Source of the DNA: Lysinibacillus sphaericus OT4b.31
GTDB taxonomy: Bacteria; Bacillota; Bacilli; Bacillales_A; Planococcaceae
Length of the DNA: 64,000 nucleotides
Direction: 5' to 3'
NCBI RefSeq assembly: GCF_000392615.1
Contig: NZ_KB933398.1
Coordinates: 938,391 to 1,002,390, forward strand
Part shown: positions 54,211 through 62,674 of the stretch, in pieces
Layout: the number at the start of each line of letters is the position of its first letter
How positions within the stretch are numbered: the first letter of the stretch is position 1
Notes under the pieces: model-generated
What the model saw: the letters and a program-made list of their open reading frames with translations, nothing else
What the model was told of the DNA's origin: nothing
The model's database searches: none
Made by a program: the position numbers and the translations under genes

Positions 54211-54714
54211 ATGTCTGTAAGGGTTAATTATGGAGTAGGGTCATTTGGTAGAGTTATTAGTGCACGCATTTTAATGGGGACAGATATTGTTGAGGGAATT
54301 GAGGCTGTATGTGAAGAGAATGGAATTGAATCAGCAACAATTGTTAGCTGTATCGGTAGTTTTCTAAAAAGTAGCTTTGTTTATTTAGTACCAGATGAAA
54401 CAGCTAAAATTAACGTACGCTTTAGTGAAATAATTGAAAAGGAAGGGCCGCTTGAATTTATACAAGGTTCTGGCGTTGTCTGTAAGCGTGACGGCATCTA
54501 TGAAACGCATTTTCATGGATCGATGAGTGATCAATGGGGGTGTGTGTCTGGCGGCCATTTGATTAAAGGTGGCAGTCCAGTTATTACCGCAGATGTTGTT
54601 TTAGCAGAGGTGCAGGGCGTACAGCATTTTAGACGTTTGGATGAAGAGACAGGACATGTTCAATTTTATCCGCTAGAAGAAGGATTAAAGAGTCCTCGAC
54701 AAATAAATAAATAA
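54211..54714 (+). CDS. PPC (DUF296)-domain protein
   Basis: 167 residues made of one PPC/DUF296 domain. It has GFGRVISARILMGTDIVEGIE-like opening residues, the central YETHFHGSMSD with metal-type histidines and SGGHLIKGGS. In bacteria these small trimeric proteins are of unknown function; in plants the domain occurs in AT-hook DNA-binding proteins. It starts at ATG 54211 after GGGAAAGAGG and is divergent from the metQ operon. Confidence 0.82.
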   Translation: MSVRVNYGVGSFGRVISARILMGTDIVEGIEAVCEENGIESATIVSCIGSFLKSSFVYLVPDETAKINVRFSEIIEKEGPLEFIQGSGVVCKRDGIYETHFHGSMSDQWGCVSGGHLIKGGSPVITADVVLAEVQGVQHFRRLDEETGHVQFYPLEEGLKSPRQINK

Positions 54715-54718
54715 GAAA

Positions 54719-54757
54719 AACTGTCCAATCAGTATAAACACGTTGATTGGACAGTTC
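54719..54757. terminator. Hairpin between the PPC gene and mtnE
   Basis: Perfect 13-bp stem AACTGTCCAATCA / TGATTGGACAGTT. An A-run on the left side gives a U-run for leftward transcripts, so it best serves mtnE and perhaps both convergent genes. Confidence 0.7.
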
Positions 54758-54762
54758 GTCGT

Positions 54763-55929
54763 CTAATGAAATAACTTTAATTTCTCAATTCTCATAATGG
54801 CTTCACGTAAGCGTTCCTCACTAACAAGTAAGCCAACACGGACAAAGCCTTCACCATAGTCACCAAAGCCATTTCCTGCAGCGACCGCAATATCTGCTTT
54901 ATCGAGTAACAAATCGGCAAATTGCTCACTTGTATAACCGAATGGAACAGGAAGCCATGCAAAGAATGAACCTTTTGGTGCTGTTACCTGCCAGCCAATT
55001 CGTTGGGCTTCGTCAACGAGAACGTTTCGACGCCGTTCATAGGTTGCTCTCAGCTCTATCGTACAATCCTGTGAGGAAGTAAGTGCTATAGCGGCTGCCT
55101 GTTGAACGGCAGGGAATTGGCTACAAAATAGATGATCCTGAATAACATTAATCGCTTCAATAATTTTGGGGTTTCCAACGGCAAAACCAATACGCCAGCC
55201 GGCCATATTAAACGTCTTAGATAACGTATACATTTCAATGCCGACATCTTTTGCGCCCTCAGCTTGCAGGAAGCTGATAGGCTTATTGCCATCAAAGCCA
55301 ATTGCGCCATAAGCAAAATCATGTGATACGATAATATTGTGCTCTTTTGCAAAACGAACTGTTTCTTCAAAAAACTCAAGTGTCGCTGTACCACCAGTGG
55401 GATTATTCGGATAGTTTAAGTAAAGTAACTTGGCACGGGCTTTTACTTCGTCTGACAAAGCATTATAATCAGGCAAGAAGTCGTTTTCCGCAAAAAGCGG
55501 CATGACATCAAAATTAACATCACCTAGTACAACGCCTGATAAGTAATCAGGATAACCTGGATCAGGTAACAGCATATAGTCGCTAGGATTTAAAACAGCC
55601 AGTGGTAGTTCAACAAGGCCGATTTTTGTACCTCCGAGAATGGCCACCTCTGTTTGAGCATCAATGTCGACATTGTATTCACGTTTGTAAAAATCAGCTG
55701 CAGCTTGACGCAATTCTGCTATACCACGAAATGGAGAGTATTTATGATGTTGCGGGTTTTCAGCTGCTTGTTGTAAGGCTTCGATAATATGTGGAGGTGT
55801 AGGCTGATCGGGATTGCCTTGTCCAAGATTAATAACATCTCGTCCTTCTGCAAGGGCCGAGTTGACTTTGTGCACAAGTGCCGCGAAAAATTGAGCTGGC
55901 AGTTGCTGTAGTTTTTTAGAGAATTCCAT
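54763..55929 (-). CDS. mtnE: Methionine-salvage aminotransferase (MtnE/MtnV)
   Basis: 388 residues of the class I PLP aminotransferases. It has INLGQGNPDQPTP, KYSPFRGI, LYLNYPNNPTGG, the Schiff-base Lys in YTLSKTFNMAGW, and AAGNGFGDYGEGFVRVGL. The sequence resembles Bacillus YkrV/MtnE throughout. The family turns 4-methylthio-2-oxobutyrate into methionine, using glutamine as amino donor. It is divergent from mtnU, whose product removes the resulting ketoglutaramate. AAAGGTGA precedes ATG 55929. Confidence 0.88.
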   Translation of the reverse strand: MEFSKKLQQLPAQFFAALVHKVNSALAEGRDVINLGQGNPDQPTPPHIIEALQQAAENPQHHKYSPFRGIAELRQAAADFYKREYNVDIDAQTEVAILGGTKIGLVELPLAVLNPSDYMLLPDPGYPDYLSGVVLGDVNFDVMPLFAENDFLPDYNALSDEVKARAKLLYLNYPNNPTGGTATLEFFEETVRFAKEHNIIVSHDFAYGAIGFDGNKPISFLQAEGAKDVGIEMYTLSKTFNMAGWRIGFAVGNPKIIEAINVIQDHLFCSQFPAVQQAAAIALTSSQDCTIELRATYERRRNVLVDEAQRIGWQVTAPKGSFFAWLPVPFGYTSEQFADLLLDKADIAVAAGNGFGDYGEGFVRVGLLVSEERLREAIMRIEKLKLFH

Positions 55930-55950
55930 GTACTTTCACCTTTTTCAGAA

Positions 55951-55966
55951 TATAATAATTATTATA
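55951..55966. promoter_or_regulatory. Overlapping divergent -10 elements (mtnE/mtnU)
   Basis: TATAATAATTATTATA is a perfect 16-bp palindrome that reads as a consensus TATAAT on each strand, in the 93-bp gap between the divergent genes. Its distance from the mtnE start (22 bp) is short, so it may serve mainly mtnU. Confidence 0.5.
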
Positions 55967-56022
55967 GATATGTTGCAAATAGTATTACTTTTTTTACATA
56001 TTGTCTAGAGGGGGAATGAAAA

Positions 56023-56814
56023 ATGAAAATCGGTTGTATTCAATTAAACGTAGGTTTTGGCAAAGTAGAAGAAAATTTTGCACGAGCAGAGGAAAAGATT
56101 CGTGAGGTCGCAAGCCTTGGTGCAGAGATGATTGTATTACCAGAGATGTGGAATACAGGTTATGCGCTTGAAAAATTACCAGAGCTTGCGGACGTCGATG
56201 GCGAGCGTACAAAATTATTTTTACAAAATTTAGCGAAAGAGCTAGGTGTACATATTGTTGGAGGTTCAGTATCAACGAAGAAGGGCGATAAGTTTTACAA
56301 TACAATGTTTACGTTCGATAACAATGGGGTGCAGGTCGGAGAATATAACAAGGCTCATTTATTCCGCTTAATGGACGAGCATTTATATTTAGAAGCAGGA
56401 GACGAAATGAATCGCTTCGCACTTGGTGATATTGAGGCGGCAGGTGTAATTTGTTATGATATCCGCTTTCCGGAATGGTTACGTGCTCATGCATTAGATG
56501 GCGCGAAGGTCTTATTTGTACCAGCACAATGGCCAACGCCACGCATTGATCACTGGAAAACGCTATTACAAGCACGTGCCATCGAAAATCAATGCTTCGT
56601 CATTGCGGTCAATCGTATAGCGAAAAAGGTGGAAAACTTCAACGGACAATCCATGATTATTCAGCCGTGGGGAGAGGTACTGTGGGTTGGTGCAGAGGAC
56701 GAAGAAGTGGCTGTTATAGATGTTGACTTCTCAATCGTCGATGAAGTACGAGGTAGAATTCCTGTTTATGATGACCGTAGACCTGGATTATATAGTGGCG
56801 TTGTCATGAAATGA
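56023..56814 (+). CDS. mtnU: Nitrilase-family omega-amidase (MtnU-like)
   Basis: 263 residues of the carbon-nitrogen hydrolase superfamily. The catalytic triad is visible: Glu in VLPEMWNTGY (near 43), Lys in YNKAHLFRLMDEH (near 110) and Cys in VICYDIRFPEW (near 146). It is close to Bacillus YkrU/MtnU, which hydrolyses 2-oxoglutaramate made when MtnE uses glutamine. It is divergent from mtnE and is followed by a terminator. Confidence 0.88.
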   Translation: MKIGCIQLNVGFGKVEENFARAEEKIREVASLGAEMIVLPEMWNTGYALEKLPELADVDGERTKLFLQNLAKELGVHIVGGSVSTKKGDKFYNTMFTFDNNGVQVGEYNKAHLFRLMDEHLYLEAGDEMNRFALGDIEAAGVICYDIRFPEWLRAHALDGAKVLFVPAQWPTPRIDHWKTLLQARAIENQCFVIAVNRIAKKVENFNGQSMIIQPWGEVLWVGAEDEEVAVIDVDFSIVDEVRGRIPVYDDRRPGLYSGVVMK

Positions 56815-56836
56815 AATTAAAGAAGGTTCACCATAG

Positions 56837-56884
56837 AAAGCTGCCTCTTAAAGCCAAAAAACGGTTTAAGGGCAGCTTTTTCTT
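56837..56884 (+). terminator. Terminator after mtnU
   Basis: Long stem AAAGCTGCCTCTTAAAGCC / GGTTTAAGGGCAGCTTT with few mismatches and a 7-nt A-rich loop, then TTTTCTTTT. Confidence 0.9.
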
Positions 56885-56909
56885 TTGAATAGGGGAAATG
56901 TACAGGTAA

Positions 56910-57008
56910 TTACAGCATAAGAAAGGCTAGACGAAGTATCAGTATAAGCAAAACTACTCCAGTTAATAGTAGTAATAATAAAATGCGCTTTTTTAAAGTA
57001 CTATTCAT
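56910..57008 (-). CDS. 32-residue hydrophobic peptide
   Basis: A short reading with a perfect ribosome site, AGGAGGAAGAAA, directly before ATG 57008. The product starts MNSTLKKRILLLLLL, has one hydrophobic helix of about 20 residues and ends in LRLAFLML. It lies 10 bp after the stop of the RodA/FtsW-family gene, so it is probably co-transcribed. The basic start and single helix suggest a small membrane protein that might modulate the upstream polymerase. Function is unknown. Confidence 0.6.
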   Translation of the reverse strand: MNSTLKKRILLLLLLTGVVLLILILRLAFLML

Positions 57009-57018
57009 TTTCTTCCTC

Positions 57019-58182
57019 CTATTGCTTATATGTAAACATGTAACCGTTATAGGATTTATGTATAACCATTACAATACCCATTAACATGAAGTTTGATAGA
57101 AGAGAGCTACCTCCATAACTTAAAAATGGCAGTGTTACACCTGTTACTGGCAAAAGTCCGAGTGTCATACCAATATTTTGTGTAATTTGGAATGCTAATA
57201 AACTGGAAATACCAGCCCCCATTAATGTCATAAATGGATCTCTGGCTTGGACGGTGATAAGTACAATACGATAAATTACAAAAAATAACAATGCAATTAC
57301 AAAGGCACCACCTGCAAAGCCTAATTCCTCAGCAATAGCAGAAAAAATGAAATCCGTATGCTTTTCTGGAACGTAGACATTGTTGTTTAAGTACCCCTTC
57401 CCAGTAGTTTCACCTGATCCAATTGCCAAAAATCCTTGTCGTACTTGAAAAGAGGAGTCGGGATATTCATAAGGTTGCAGCCAACCATAAATACGAGATA
57501 CTTGATGTCCAGATAATTTTCCTAGTAGTTTTTCTGTAAAAAAATCATTAAATTTTACATAAAGAATAACTACGGTACTGACAATGACCAATGGGATAGT
57601 CGTAAAGGCTACCAGTAATTTTGTTTGTATGCCAGAAAAGAAAATCATCGGTAAAATCATCGCCATATATAACATAACCATGCCTGTATCTGGTTGCTTA
57701 TAAACAACAAGTGTCGGTGGAATAACAATAAGTGCAATTTTAAGTAGTAGACCTAAATCTGTTAAATAAGAAGGACGTACATACTTTTCCTGATGAGCCA
57801 CAATGACCTTACCGACAACTATTAAAAAAGCAAATTTCAAAAATTCTGATGGCTGCAGAGAACCTAAAAGTGGAATCTGATACCAAGACTTAGCTTCATT
57901 CACTGTACGTGCAATACTCTCTGGTGCCACAATTAACCCAACTGTCAACAAAACCATTAATCCGTAAAATGGCCAACCGATTTTCTTTAATTGTTCAACA
58001 TCAAGTGTAGCAACACCAATCATCATTGAAAAACCGATAAGGTAAAAGATACTTTGTTTTATAATGAAAGAACTTGTGTATTGTTCGAATACTACACTTC
58101 CAGAATGTACAAAGAGACAACTAATTACACCGAGCAACAATAGACTAACAACTAAACTCCCATCCAATTTCTTAAGTTGCAT
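57019..58182 (-). CDS. FtsW/RodA/SpoVE-family peptidoglycan polymerase
   Basis: About 387 residues with ten or so membrane segments of the SEDS family. It has the FVIALLFFVIYRIVLI helix after the conserved FIFSAIAEELGFAGG loop, LLGSLQPSEFLKFAF, KQPDTGMVMLYMAM with the functional Asp, and the C-terminal TGVTLPFLSYGGSSLLSNF. SEDS proteins polymerise lipid II with a partner class B PBP. The LGSLQPSE and length are nearest RodA/YlaO-type members. The start is ATG 58182 behind GGGGGTG; a longer in-frame reading lacks a ribosome site. Confidence 0.9.
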   Translation of the reverse strand: MQLKKLDGSLVVSLLLLGVISCLFVHSGSVVFEQYTSSFIIKQSIFYLIGFSMMIGVATLDVEQLKKIGWPFYGLMVLLTVGLIVAPESIARTVNEAKSWYQIPLLGSLQPSEFLKFAFLIVVGKVIVAHQEKYVRPSYLTDLGLLLKIALIVIPPTLVVYKQPDTGMVMLYMAMILPMIFFSGIQTKLLVAFTTIPLVIVSTVVILYVKFNDFFTEKLLGKLSGHQVSRIYGWLQPYEYPDSSFQVRQGFLAIGSGETTGKGYLNNNVYVPEKHTDFIFSAIAEELGFAGGAFVIALLFFVIYRIVLITVQARDPFMTLMGAGISSLLAFQITQNIGMTLGLLPVTGVTLPFLSYGGSSLLSNFMLMGIVMVIHKSYNGYMFTYKQ

Positions 58183-58360
58183 CGTGCAAACACCCCCTTC
58201 TGTGTAAAAATGTGTATATACATACAAAACGCTGGAAATGTGTGGAAGGTTGCTTGTGAAGGAGATAGCAAAATTCTTCGAGTAATTTTTACAAAAATAT
58301 AACACTGGCTTTATATCTTCATACTATGATTATTGGTAAGAGTTGGAGAAGGAGCCAAAG

Positions 58361-60034
58361 ATGATGCAATTTTTTCGTTACATTAAGGTAAAGGATAAAC
58401 TACTGGTTCTAATGATTGTTTGTGTACTATCAAATGTGCTTCTAGGAGTATTTAGTGTAGATTACTTGCGAAAAATGTCATGGCATGCGAGTGAAAGTTA
58501 TTCGCAGGGGCTTGTACCTATTGGATGGTTGAACGGCTTAGAGGAGGCACAGAGACAATTAGATTTTTTAGTTAGTTCTAATGGTACTAATCAAGAGTTG
58601 GCTGCAATCTTTAAAAAAATTGAACAGCCTATAGGTCAATTGGAGAATATAGATATCGATAAAAAGATGAATCACCAAGTGAAAAAGTATAAAGCATTAC
58701 TAGCACAGCAAGTGGAAATGATCGAAAACTATCAGCAGTTGGATAGCGATGAACGGGAACAATTTTATGAGCAGACATTTTTGTCAGTTAGCCAAGAAAG
58801 CCATACACTATTAGAAGAAACACAAAGTTATTTAGTGCAGAGAGCAGAGGAACAGCAGCAAGCCTACCAAAAAGATATGAAATTTGGTTATTGGTTACTA
58901 GGCGGCGTATGCCTATTCGTAGTGCTTTTAGTAATTTTCATCAGTTTTATAGCTACAAAGGCGGTTAATGTGCCAACGCGTCAGTTAAAGTCATTATTAA
59001 AACGTGCTGAGCAGGGGGATTTCACGGCGAATGCAAGCTATGTGGCACATGATGAGCTCGGGGAAGTTGTGTTGTCCTACAATCAGATGGCTACTGAGGT
59101 GAAGCAATTACTTCATACGGTAACACAGAGTGCACAAGAGGTTGAAGGAATGACAGAGATGTTGCAGGTATCGTCGGAACAATCTTCAACAACTACGCTC
59201 AAAATTGCAAAGGATGTGCAAACGATTTCTGATGCTACAAGTGCCTCAACTTTAAAATTAGCCTCCAATACAGCCTCGCTGGAAGAGGTGCTAAATGGTG
59301 TGCAGGTCATTTTAGAGAAAGTACAACTTGTGGAGAGTTTTGCCCATGAGACCGCGCGAGATGCAGAAAGCGGAACGGAAATAGTCCAAGCGAATTTAGC
59401 ACAAATACAGGCTATTAAACATGCAGTGGAAAAATCGAATACAGCCATTTTTACCCTTGTTGAGCGGGCGGCAACCATTGATCATATGGTGGAAGTGATA
59501 GAGAAAATCACGGCACAAACGAACCTGCTAGCACTGAATGCCTCCATTGAAGCTGCTAGAGCGGGAGAGCATGGCAAGGGCTTTGCAATCGTTGCTAACG
59601 AGGTACGCAAACTCGCAGAACAAACAGTGCATTCAACGCAAACGATTACGTCCATTGTACAAAATATTCACGTAGATTCTAACTATGCTGTACAAATGAT
59701 GGAGGGTGTATTAACAGCGACTGAAAAAGGTGTGAATGTAACAGGACAAACAGCAACCAGCTTTGATCATATTTTAGAAAAAGTACATACTATAAAACCT
59801 TATATAGTGGAGGTATCAGCTACGGTTCAAGCAATAGCGAATCATACGAAAAAGGTTAATGAGGATGCGGTCATGTTAACCTCACTTTCAGACACAAATG
59901 CCACCTCTACCAAACATGTTGCGAAACTAACGACAGATCAATTAGCAGCACAGCAACAATTTCATAACTATATAAAAGAATTACGAAAAGTATCTAAGGT
60001 ATTACAAATTGCCGTAAAGCGTTTTTTAATATAA
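58361..60034 (+). CDS. Methyl-accepting chemotaxis protein
   Basis: About 557 residues. It has TM1 (near 14-34), an extracellular four-helix-type sensor of about 150 residues rich in Gln and Glu, TM2 (YWLLGGVCLFVVLLVIF, near 178-200), a HAMP domain, and a coiled-coil signalling domain with the CheA/CheW contact tip NLLALNASIEAARAGEHGKG. The ligand is unknown. The start is ATG 58361, 6 nt after GGAGAAGGAG; a TTG 18 bp earlier is part of that site region. It is monocistronic. Confidence 0.92.
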   Translation: MMQFFRYIKVKDKLLVLMIVCVLSNVLLGVFSVDYLRKMSWHASESYSQGLVPIGWLNGLEEAQRQLDFLVSSNGTNQELAAIFKKIEQPIGQLENIDIDKKMNHQVKKYKALLAQQVEMIENYQQLDSDEREQFYEQTFLSVSQESHTLLEETQSYLVQRAEEQQQAYQKDMKFGYWLLGGVCLFVVLLVIFISFIATKAVNVPTRQLKSLLKRAEQGDFTANASYVAHDELGEVVLSYNQMATEVKQLLHTVTQSAQEVEGMTEMLQVSSEQSSTTTLKIAKDVQTISDATSASTLKLASNTASLEEVLNGVQVILEKVQLVESFAHETARDAESGTEIVQANLAQIQAIKHAVEKSNTAIFTLVERAATIDHMVEVIEKITAQTNLLALNASIEAARAGEHGKGFAIVANEVRKLAEQTVHSTQTITSIVQNIHVDSNYAVQMMEGVLTATEKGVNVTGQTATSFDHILEKVHTIKPYIVEVSATVQAIANHTKKVNEDAVMLTSLSDTNATSTKHVAKLTTDQLAAQQQFHNYIKELRKVSKVLQIAVKRFLI

Positions 60035-60068
60035 TAAAAGTTAGGTAATAAATGGATCGAGAATATAA

Positions 60069-60115
60069 GGGAACTTTCTTTACGTTATAGAACATAAAGA
60101 AAGTTTCCTTTTTTA
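60069..60115 (+). terminator. Terminator after the chemotaxis receptor gene
   Basis: Long stem GGAACTTTCTTTACGTT / AACATAAAGAAAGTTTCC with one mismatch, then TTTTTT. The 260 bp that follow up to the tdh start are AT-rich and show no gene. Confidence 0.88.
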
Positions 60116-60373
60116 TGCAATAATAACGTTTTTGTGTTTTTGGAGTGAACAATTGTATTTATCAACTTGTTGCTGAACGTTTTTTATTTGAATTCATATA
60201 CTAATAATAAGGGTTTTTTCGTTAAAGTTTTAAAAGTTATGAACATTTGTATTGTGTTTTTATTATGAACACTTTATAATAAAAATCAGTTAAAATGTTA
60301 TTAAATCAATGTTTATATGTATAATATTGTGCTTTACAAGAGTACAATTGTTCACAGGTGGAGGTTTGGAGAA

Positions 60374-61327
60374 ATGGAAAAGATTATGGTTACAGGAGCC
60401 CTTGGTCAAATCGGTTCTGAACTAGTTGAAAAACTTCGTGGTATTTATGGAGAGGACAACGTGCTAGCTACTGATATTCGGAAGCTTGAACATACAAAGG
60501 GTCCGTTCGAAGTACTGGACGTGACGGATGGACAAAGAATGCACGATTTAGCTAAAGATTTTGGAGCAGATACGATGATGCATTTAGCAGCATTATTATC
60601 CGCAACTGCCGAAAAAAATCCTTTGTTCGCATGGAATTTAAACATGGGTGGTTTAATGAATGCCTTAGAAGTATCGCGTGAATTAAACTTACAATTTTTT
60701 ACTCCTAGTTCAATTGGTGCATTTGGTCCTTCAACGCCAAAGGATAATACACCACAGGATACATTACAGCGACCAACTACTATGTATGGGGTAAACAAAG
60801 TAGCTGGTGAATTATTATGTGACTATTATTTTGATCGTTTTGGGGTAGACACAAGAGGTGTGCGCTTCCCAGGGCTGATTTCTTATGTGACCCCTCCAGG
60901 TGGTGGTACAACAGACTATGCGGTAGAGATTTTCTATGAAGCCATTGCGCAAGGTAAGTACACATCTTACATTCAAGAGGGCACGTACATGGATATGATG
61001 TATATGCCAGATGCATTACAGGCTATTGTAGATTTAATGGAGGCAGATAGTAAGAAATTAATTCATCGCAATGCCTTTAATATAACTGCTATGAGCTTTG
61101 AGCCATCTCAAATTGCAGCTGAAATTAAAAAGCATCTGCCACATTTCCGTATGGATTATATGGTTGATCCAGTGCGTCAAGCAATTGCTGACAGTTGGCC
61201 AAACTCTATAAATATTGAAGCTGCCCAAAATGAATGGGGTTTTAAGACGGAGTATGATTTAGCAAGAATGACAGCAGATATGCTGGAGAAATTAAAAATT
61301 AAGCTTCAAAAAAAGGCGATTTCCTAA
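60374..61327 (+). CDS. tdh: L-threonine 3-dehydrogenase, short-chain (epimerase-like) type
   Basis: About 317 residues of the extended SDR family. It has [17 protein letters not shown] (NAD-binding), the YxxxK pair in [36 protein letters not shown], and MYMPDALQA. These segments match UDP-galactose epimerase-like threonine dehydrogenases, not the zinc-dependent Tdh of Bacillus subtilis. The product 2-amino-3-oxobutyrate is the substrate of Kbl (46737-47927), encoded on the same strand 12 kb away. ATG 60374 follows GGTGGAGG. Confidence 0.88.
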   Translation: MEKIMVTGALGQIGSELVEKLRGIYGEDNVLATDIRKLEHTKGPFEVLDVTDGQRMHDLAKDFGADTMMHLAALLSATAEKNPLFAWNLNMGGLMNALEVSRELNLQFFTPSSIGAFGPSTPKDNTPQDTLQRPTTMYGVNKVAGELLCDYYFDRFGVDTRGVRFPGLISYVTPPGGGTTDYAVEIFYEAIAQGKYTSYIQEGTYMDMMYMPDALQAIVDLMEADSKKLIHRNAFNITAMSFEPSQIAAEIKKHLPHFRMDYMVDPVRQAIADSWPNSINIEAAQNEWGFKTEYDLARMTADMLEKLKIKLQKKAIS

Positions 61328-61342
61328 TAAAAGATTGAAGAC

Positions 61343-61380
61343 GACTCTATTGCATGTGGATGCAATAGAGTCTTTTTTTT
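61343..61380 (+). terminator. Terminator after tdh
   Basis: Perfect 13-bp stem GACTCTATTGCAT / ATGCAATAGAGTC with a 4-nt loop and a run of eight T. Confidence 0.93.
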
Positions 61381-61435
61381 GTTCGTCACCAAAAGTCGAG
61401 GGTGACATTTGTTATAACTTATGCCCAGTAGATAA

Positions 61436-61525
61436 GTTGATTGGAGTGGCGGCTGGACGTCTCCTTAGGGATCAGCGGCTCATCGGACGCCCCCAGGAAA
61501 GCGTTCAGTCGGAACGGAAATCAAC
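61436..61525. repeat. Bacillus-type palindromic intergenic repeat
   Basis: About 90 bp bounded by GTTGATTGGAGTGGCGGCTGG and the complementary-type end CGGAACGGAAATCAAC, with an internal pairing around TCCTTAGGGATCAGCGG. It resembles the GGAAATCAAC-ended repeats found between genes in Bacillus and Lysinibacillus. A fragment of the same family is at 27850-27900. An open reading frame crosses it but has no coding evidence. Confidence 0.65.
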
Positions 61526-61611
61526 CACAAGTTTTGGGGATGAGTCTTTTTTTATAAAAAATACAATTTATCTCCATGAAAAAGAAAGTGTAGGGAATAT
61601 ATAGCGCAAGT

Positions 61612-61694
61612 ACAAATAGCCCCTATTAACGACGGTAGTACGCTACGAGCAACTATTTTCTACCTTTTTTGTCTTTGCCATGTCCAATTAGCTG
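61612..61694 (-). repeat. Dispersed intergenic repeat, copy 2 (inverted)
   Basis: The reverse complement of this stretch matches 27931-28010, sharing AGTTGCTCGTAGC, GTCGTTAATAGGGGCTATTT and CAGCTAATT with small differences. In both places it lies next to a copy of the GTTGATT-type repeat and between genes. Confidence 0.75.
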
Positions 61695-61741
61695 TCAAGA
61701 AAAGAAAAATTGTGTCACTTAATTTCATAAATTCCTACAAT

Positions 61742-61778
61742 AAAAAAAGACGAATCTTGAAGAAGACTCGTCTCTTTA
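61742..61778 (-). terminator. Terminator of queT
   Basis: On the minus strand, GACGAGTCTTC / GAAGATTCGTC forms a stem followed by TTTTTTTA. It lies 20 bp after the queT stop. Confidence 0.88.
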
Positions 61779-61797
61779 TATAGATTACTGGATTAAG

Positions 61798-62280
61798 TTA
61801 TATCCAATCTTTGAAGTTTAAACGTTTGTTCAGTATATACATGATTGGTGCACCGACTGCTAGTACAACAAATTCACCTACAGCAACTGTTAGCCATGTC
61901 CAGAAAAATGGCAATTCTAAGGCTAAGTTCAATTCAAAGGCGATTATGAACATTGTGCATGTAAATAACAATGTGTTGACGAATAAGCGTGCCCAAATAT
62001 TTTTTACAAATTTACATATAAGTATGAACAGACCTAGCGTAATCATCGAATGTCCAACGCCGAAAACTAAATCGTAAATGCCAAGAGGTGAAAATATATT
62101 TGAGATAAATACGCCAATAATAATTCCTACGGCAAAACGTGGATTAAAGGCAACTAAATGATTAAACATTTCCGATACTCGGAATTGCACTTCTGTAAAC
62201 CCGAATGGTGCAACAAGCAAAGTGACAGCAATATACAATGCTGCAATAATACCACTTGCTGCTAAAAATTTTACTTTCAT
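61798..62280 (-). CDS. queT: Queuosine precursor ECF transporter S component
   Basis: 160 residues with five to six membrane segments and the QueT-family start AASGIIAALYIAVTLLVAPFGFTEVQFRVSE-like segment, where VQFRVSEM is characteristic. It binds a queuosine precursor such as preQ1 for uptake with the shared ECF energising module, which is not in this window. The preQ1 riboswitch directly upstream supports the substrate. ATG 62280 lies 5-6 nt after AAGGAG. Confidence 0.93.
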   Translation of the reverse strand: MKVKFLAASGIIAALYIAVTLLVAPFGFTEVQFRVSEMFNHLVAFNPRFAVGIIIGVFISNIFSPLGIYDLVFGVGHSMITLGLFILICKFVKNIWARLFVNTLLFTCTMFIIAFELNLALELPFFWTWLTVAVGEFVVLAVGAPIMYILNKRLNFKDWI

Positions 62281-62290
62281 CTATTCATTT

Positions 62291-62330
62291 CTCCTTAGTT
62301 TTTTTTCGTGGGATGGTTACGAACCACGGT
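62291..62330 (-). promoter_or_regulatory. preQ1-I riboswitch
   Basis: On the minus strand, CCGTGGTTCGTAACCATCCC then ACGAAAAAAAACTAAGGAG fits the compact preQ1 class I aptamer: a hairpin, an A-rich tail and pseudoknot bases CTAA. The tail runs into the AAGGAG ribosome site of queT, so ligand binding should hide it and reduce translation. Confidence 0.9.
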
Positions 62331-62575
62331 GCTTTTACACAAATAAATATTTTAGTATAAAACTAACAAGGAAGTCAAATGTCAAAATAATAAAAGTCAT
62401 TTATAAAAAGTAAAGTCCAAAATTTTACTTCGCAAAATTGTCATAAAATAATTTGAATGGATGCTAAAATTATTACTTTCATTAAAATGGCGTATTTTAG
62501 CGGTTTAAAGCGGCAAATTAAATGAAGAAGTAAAATATTTCGTTAAATATAAAAGTCAGAACATTCATAATGTTG

Positions 62576-62604
62576 TTGACGAACATCAATAATAACGATA
62601 ATAT
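62576..62604 (+). promoter_or_regulatory. Promoter of the ABC uptake operon
   Basis: TTGACG (62576-62581) and TATAAT-like TAATAT (62599-62604) are 17 bp apart, about 70 bp before the lipoprotein start. The remainder of the queT-lipoprotein gap (62331-62674) shows no gene. Confidence 0.6.
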
Positions 62605-62674
62605 AGCGATACGTTCACACTTTGCTTGAGTGAAGTGTGATAGATAATAGAGATAATAGTCGGGGGGATTATTT

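Noticed and set aside
59113-59478. 121-codon antisense reading inside the chemotaxis receptor gene
   Set aside because: A shadow of the coiled-coil coding region with low-complexity Ser/Thr composition.
61335-61604. 89-codon reading after tdh
   Set aside because: It starts in the tdh terminator and crosses a palindromic repeat, so it is noncoding.
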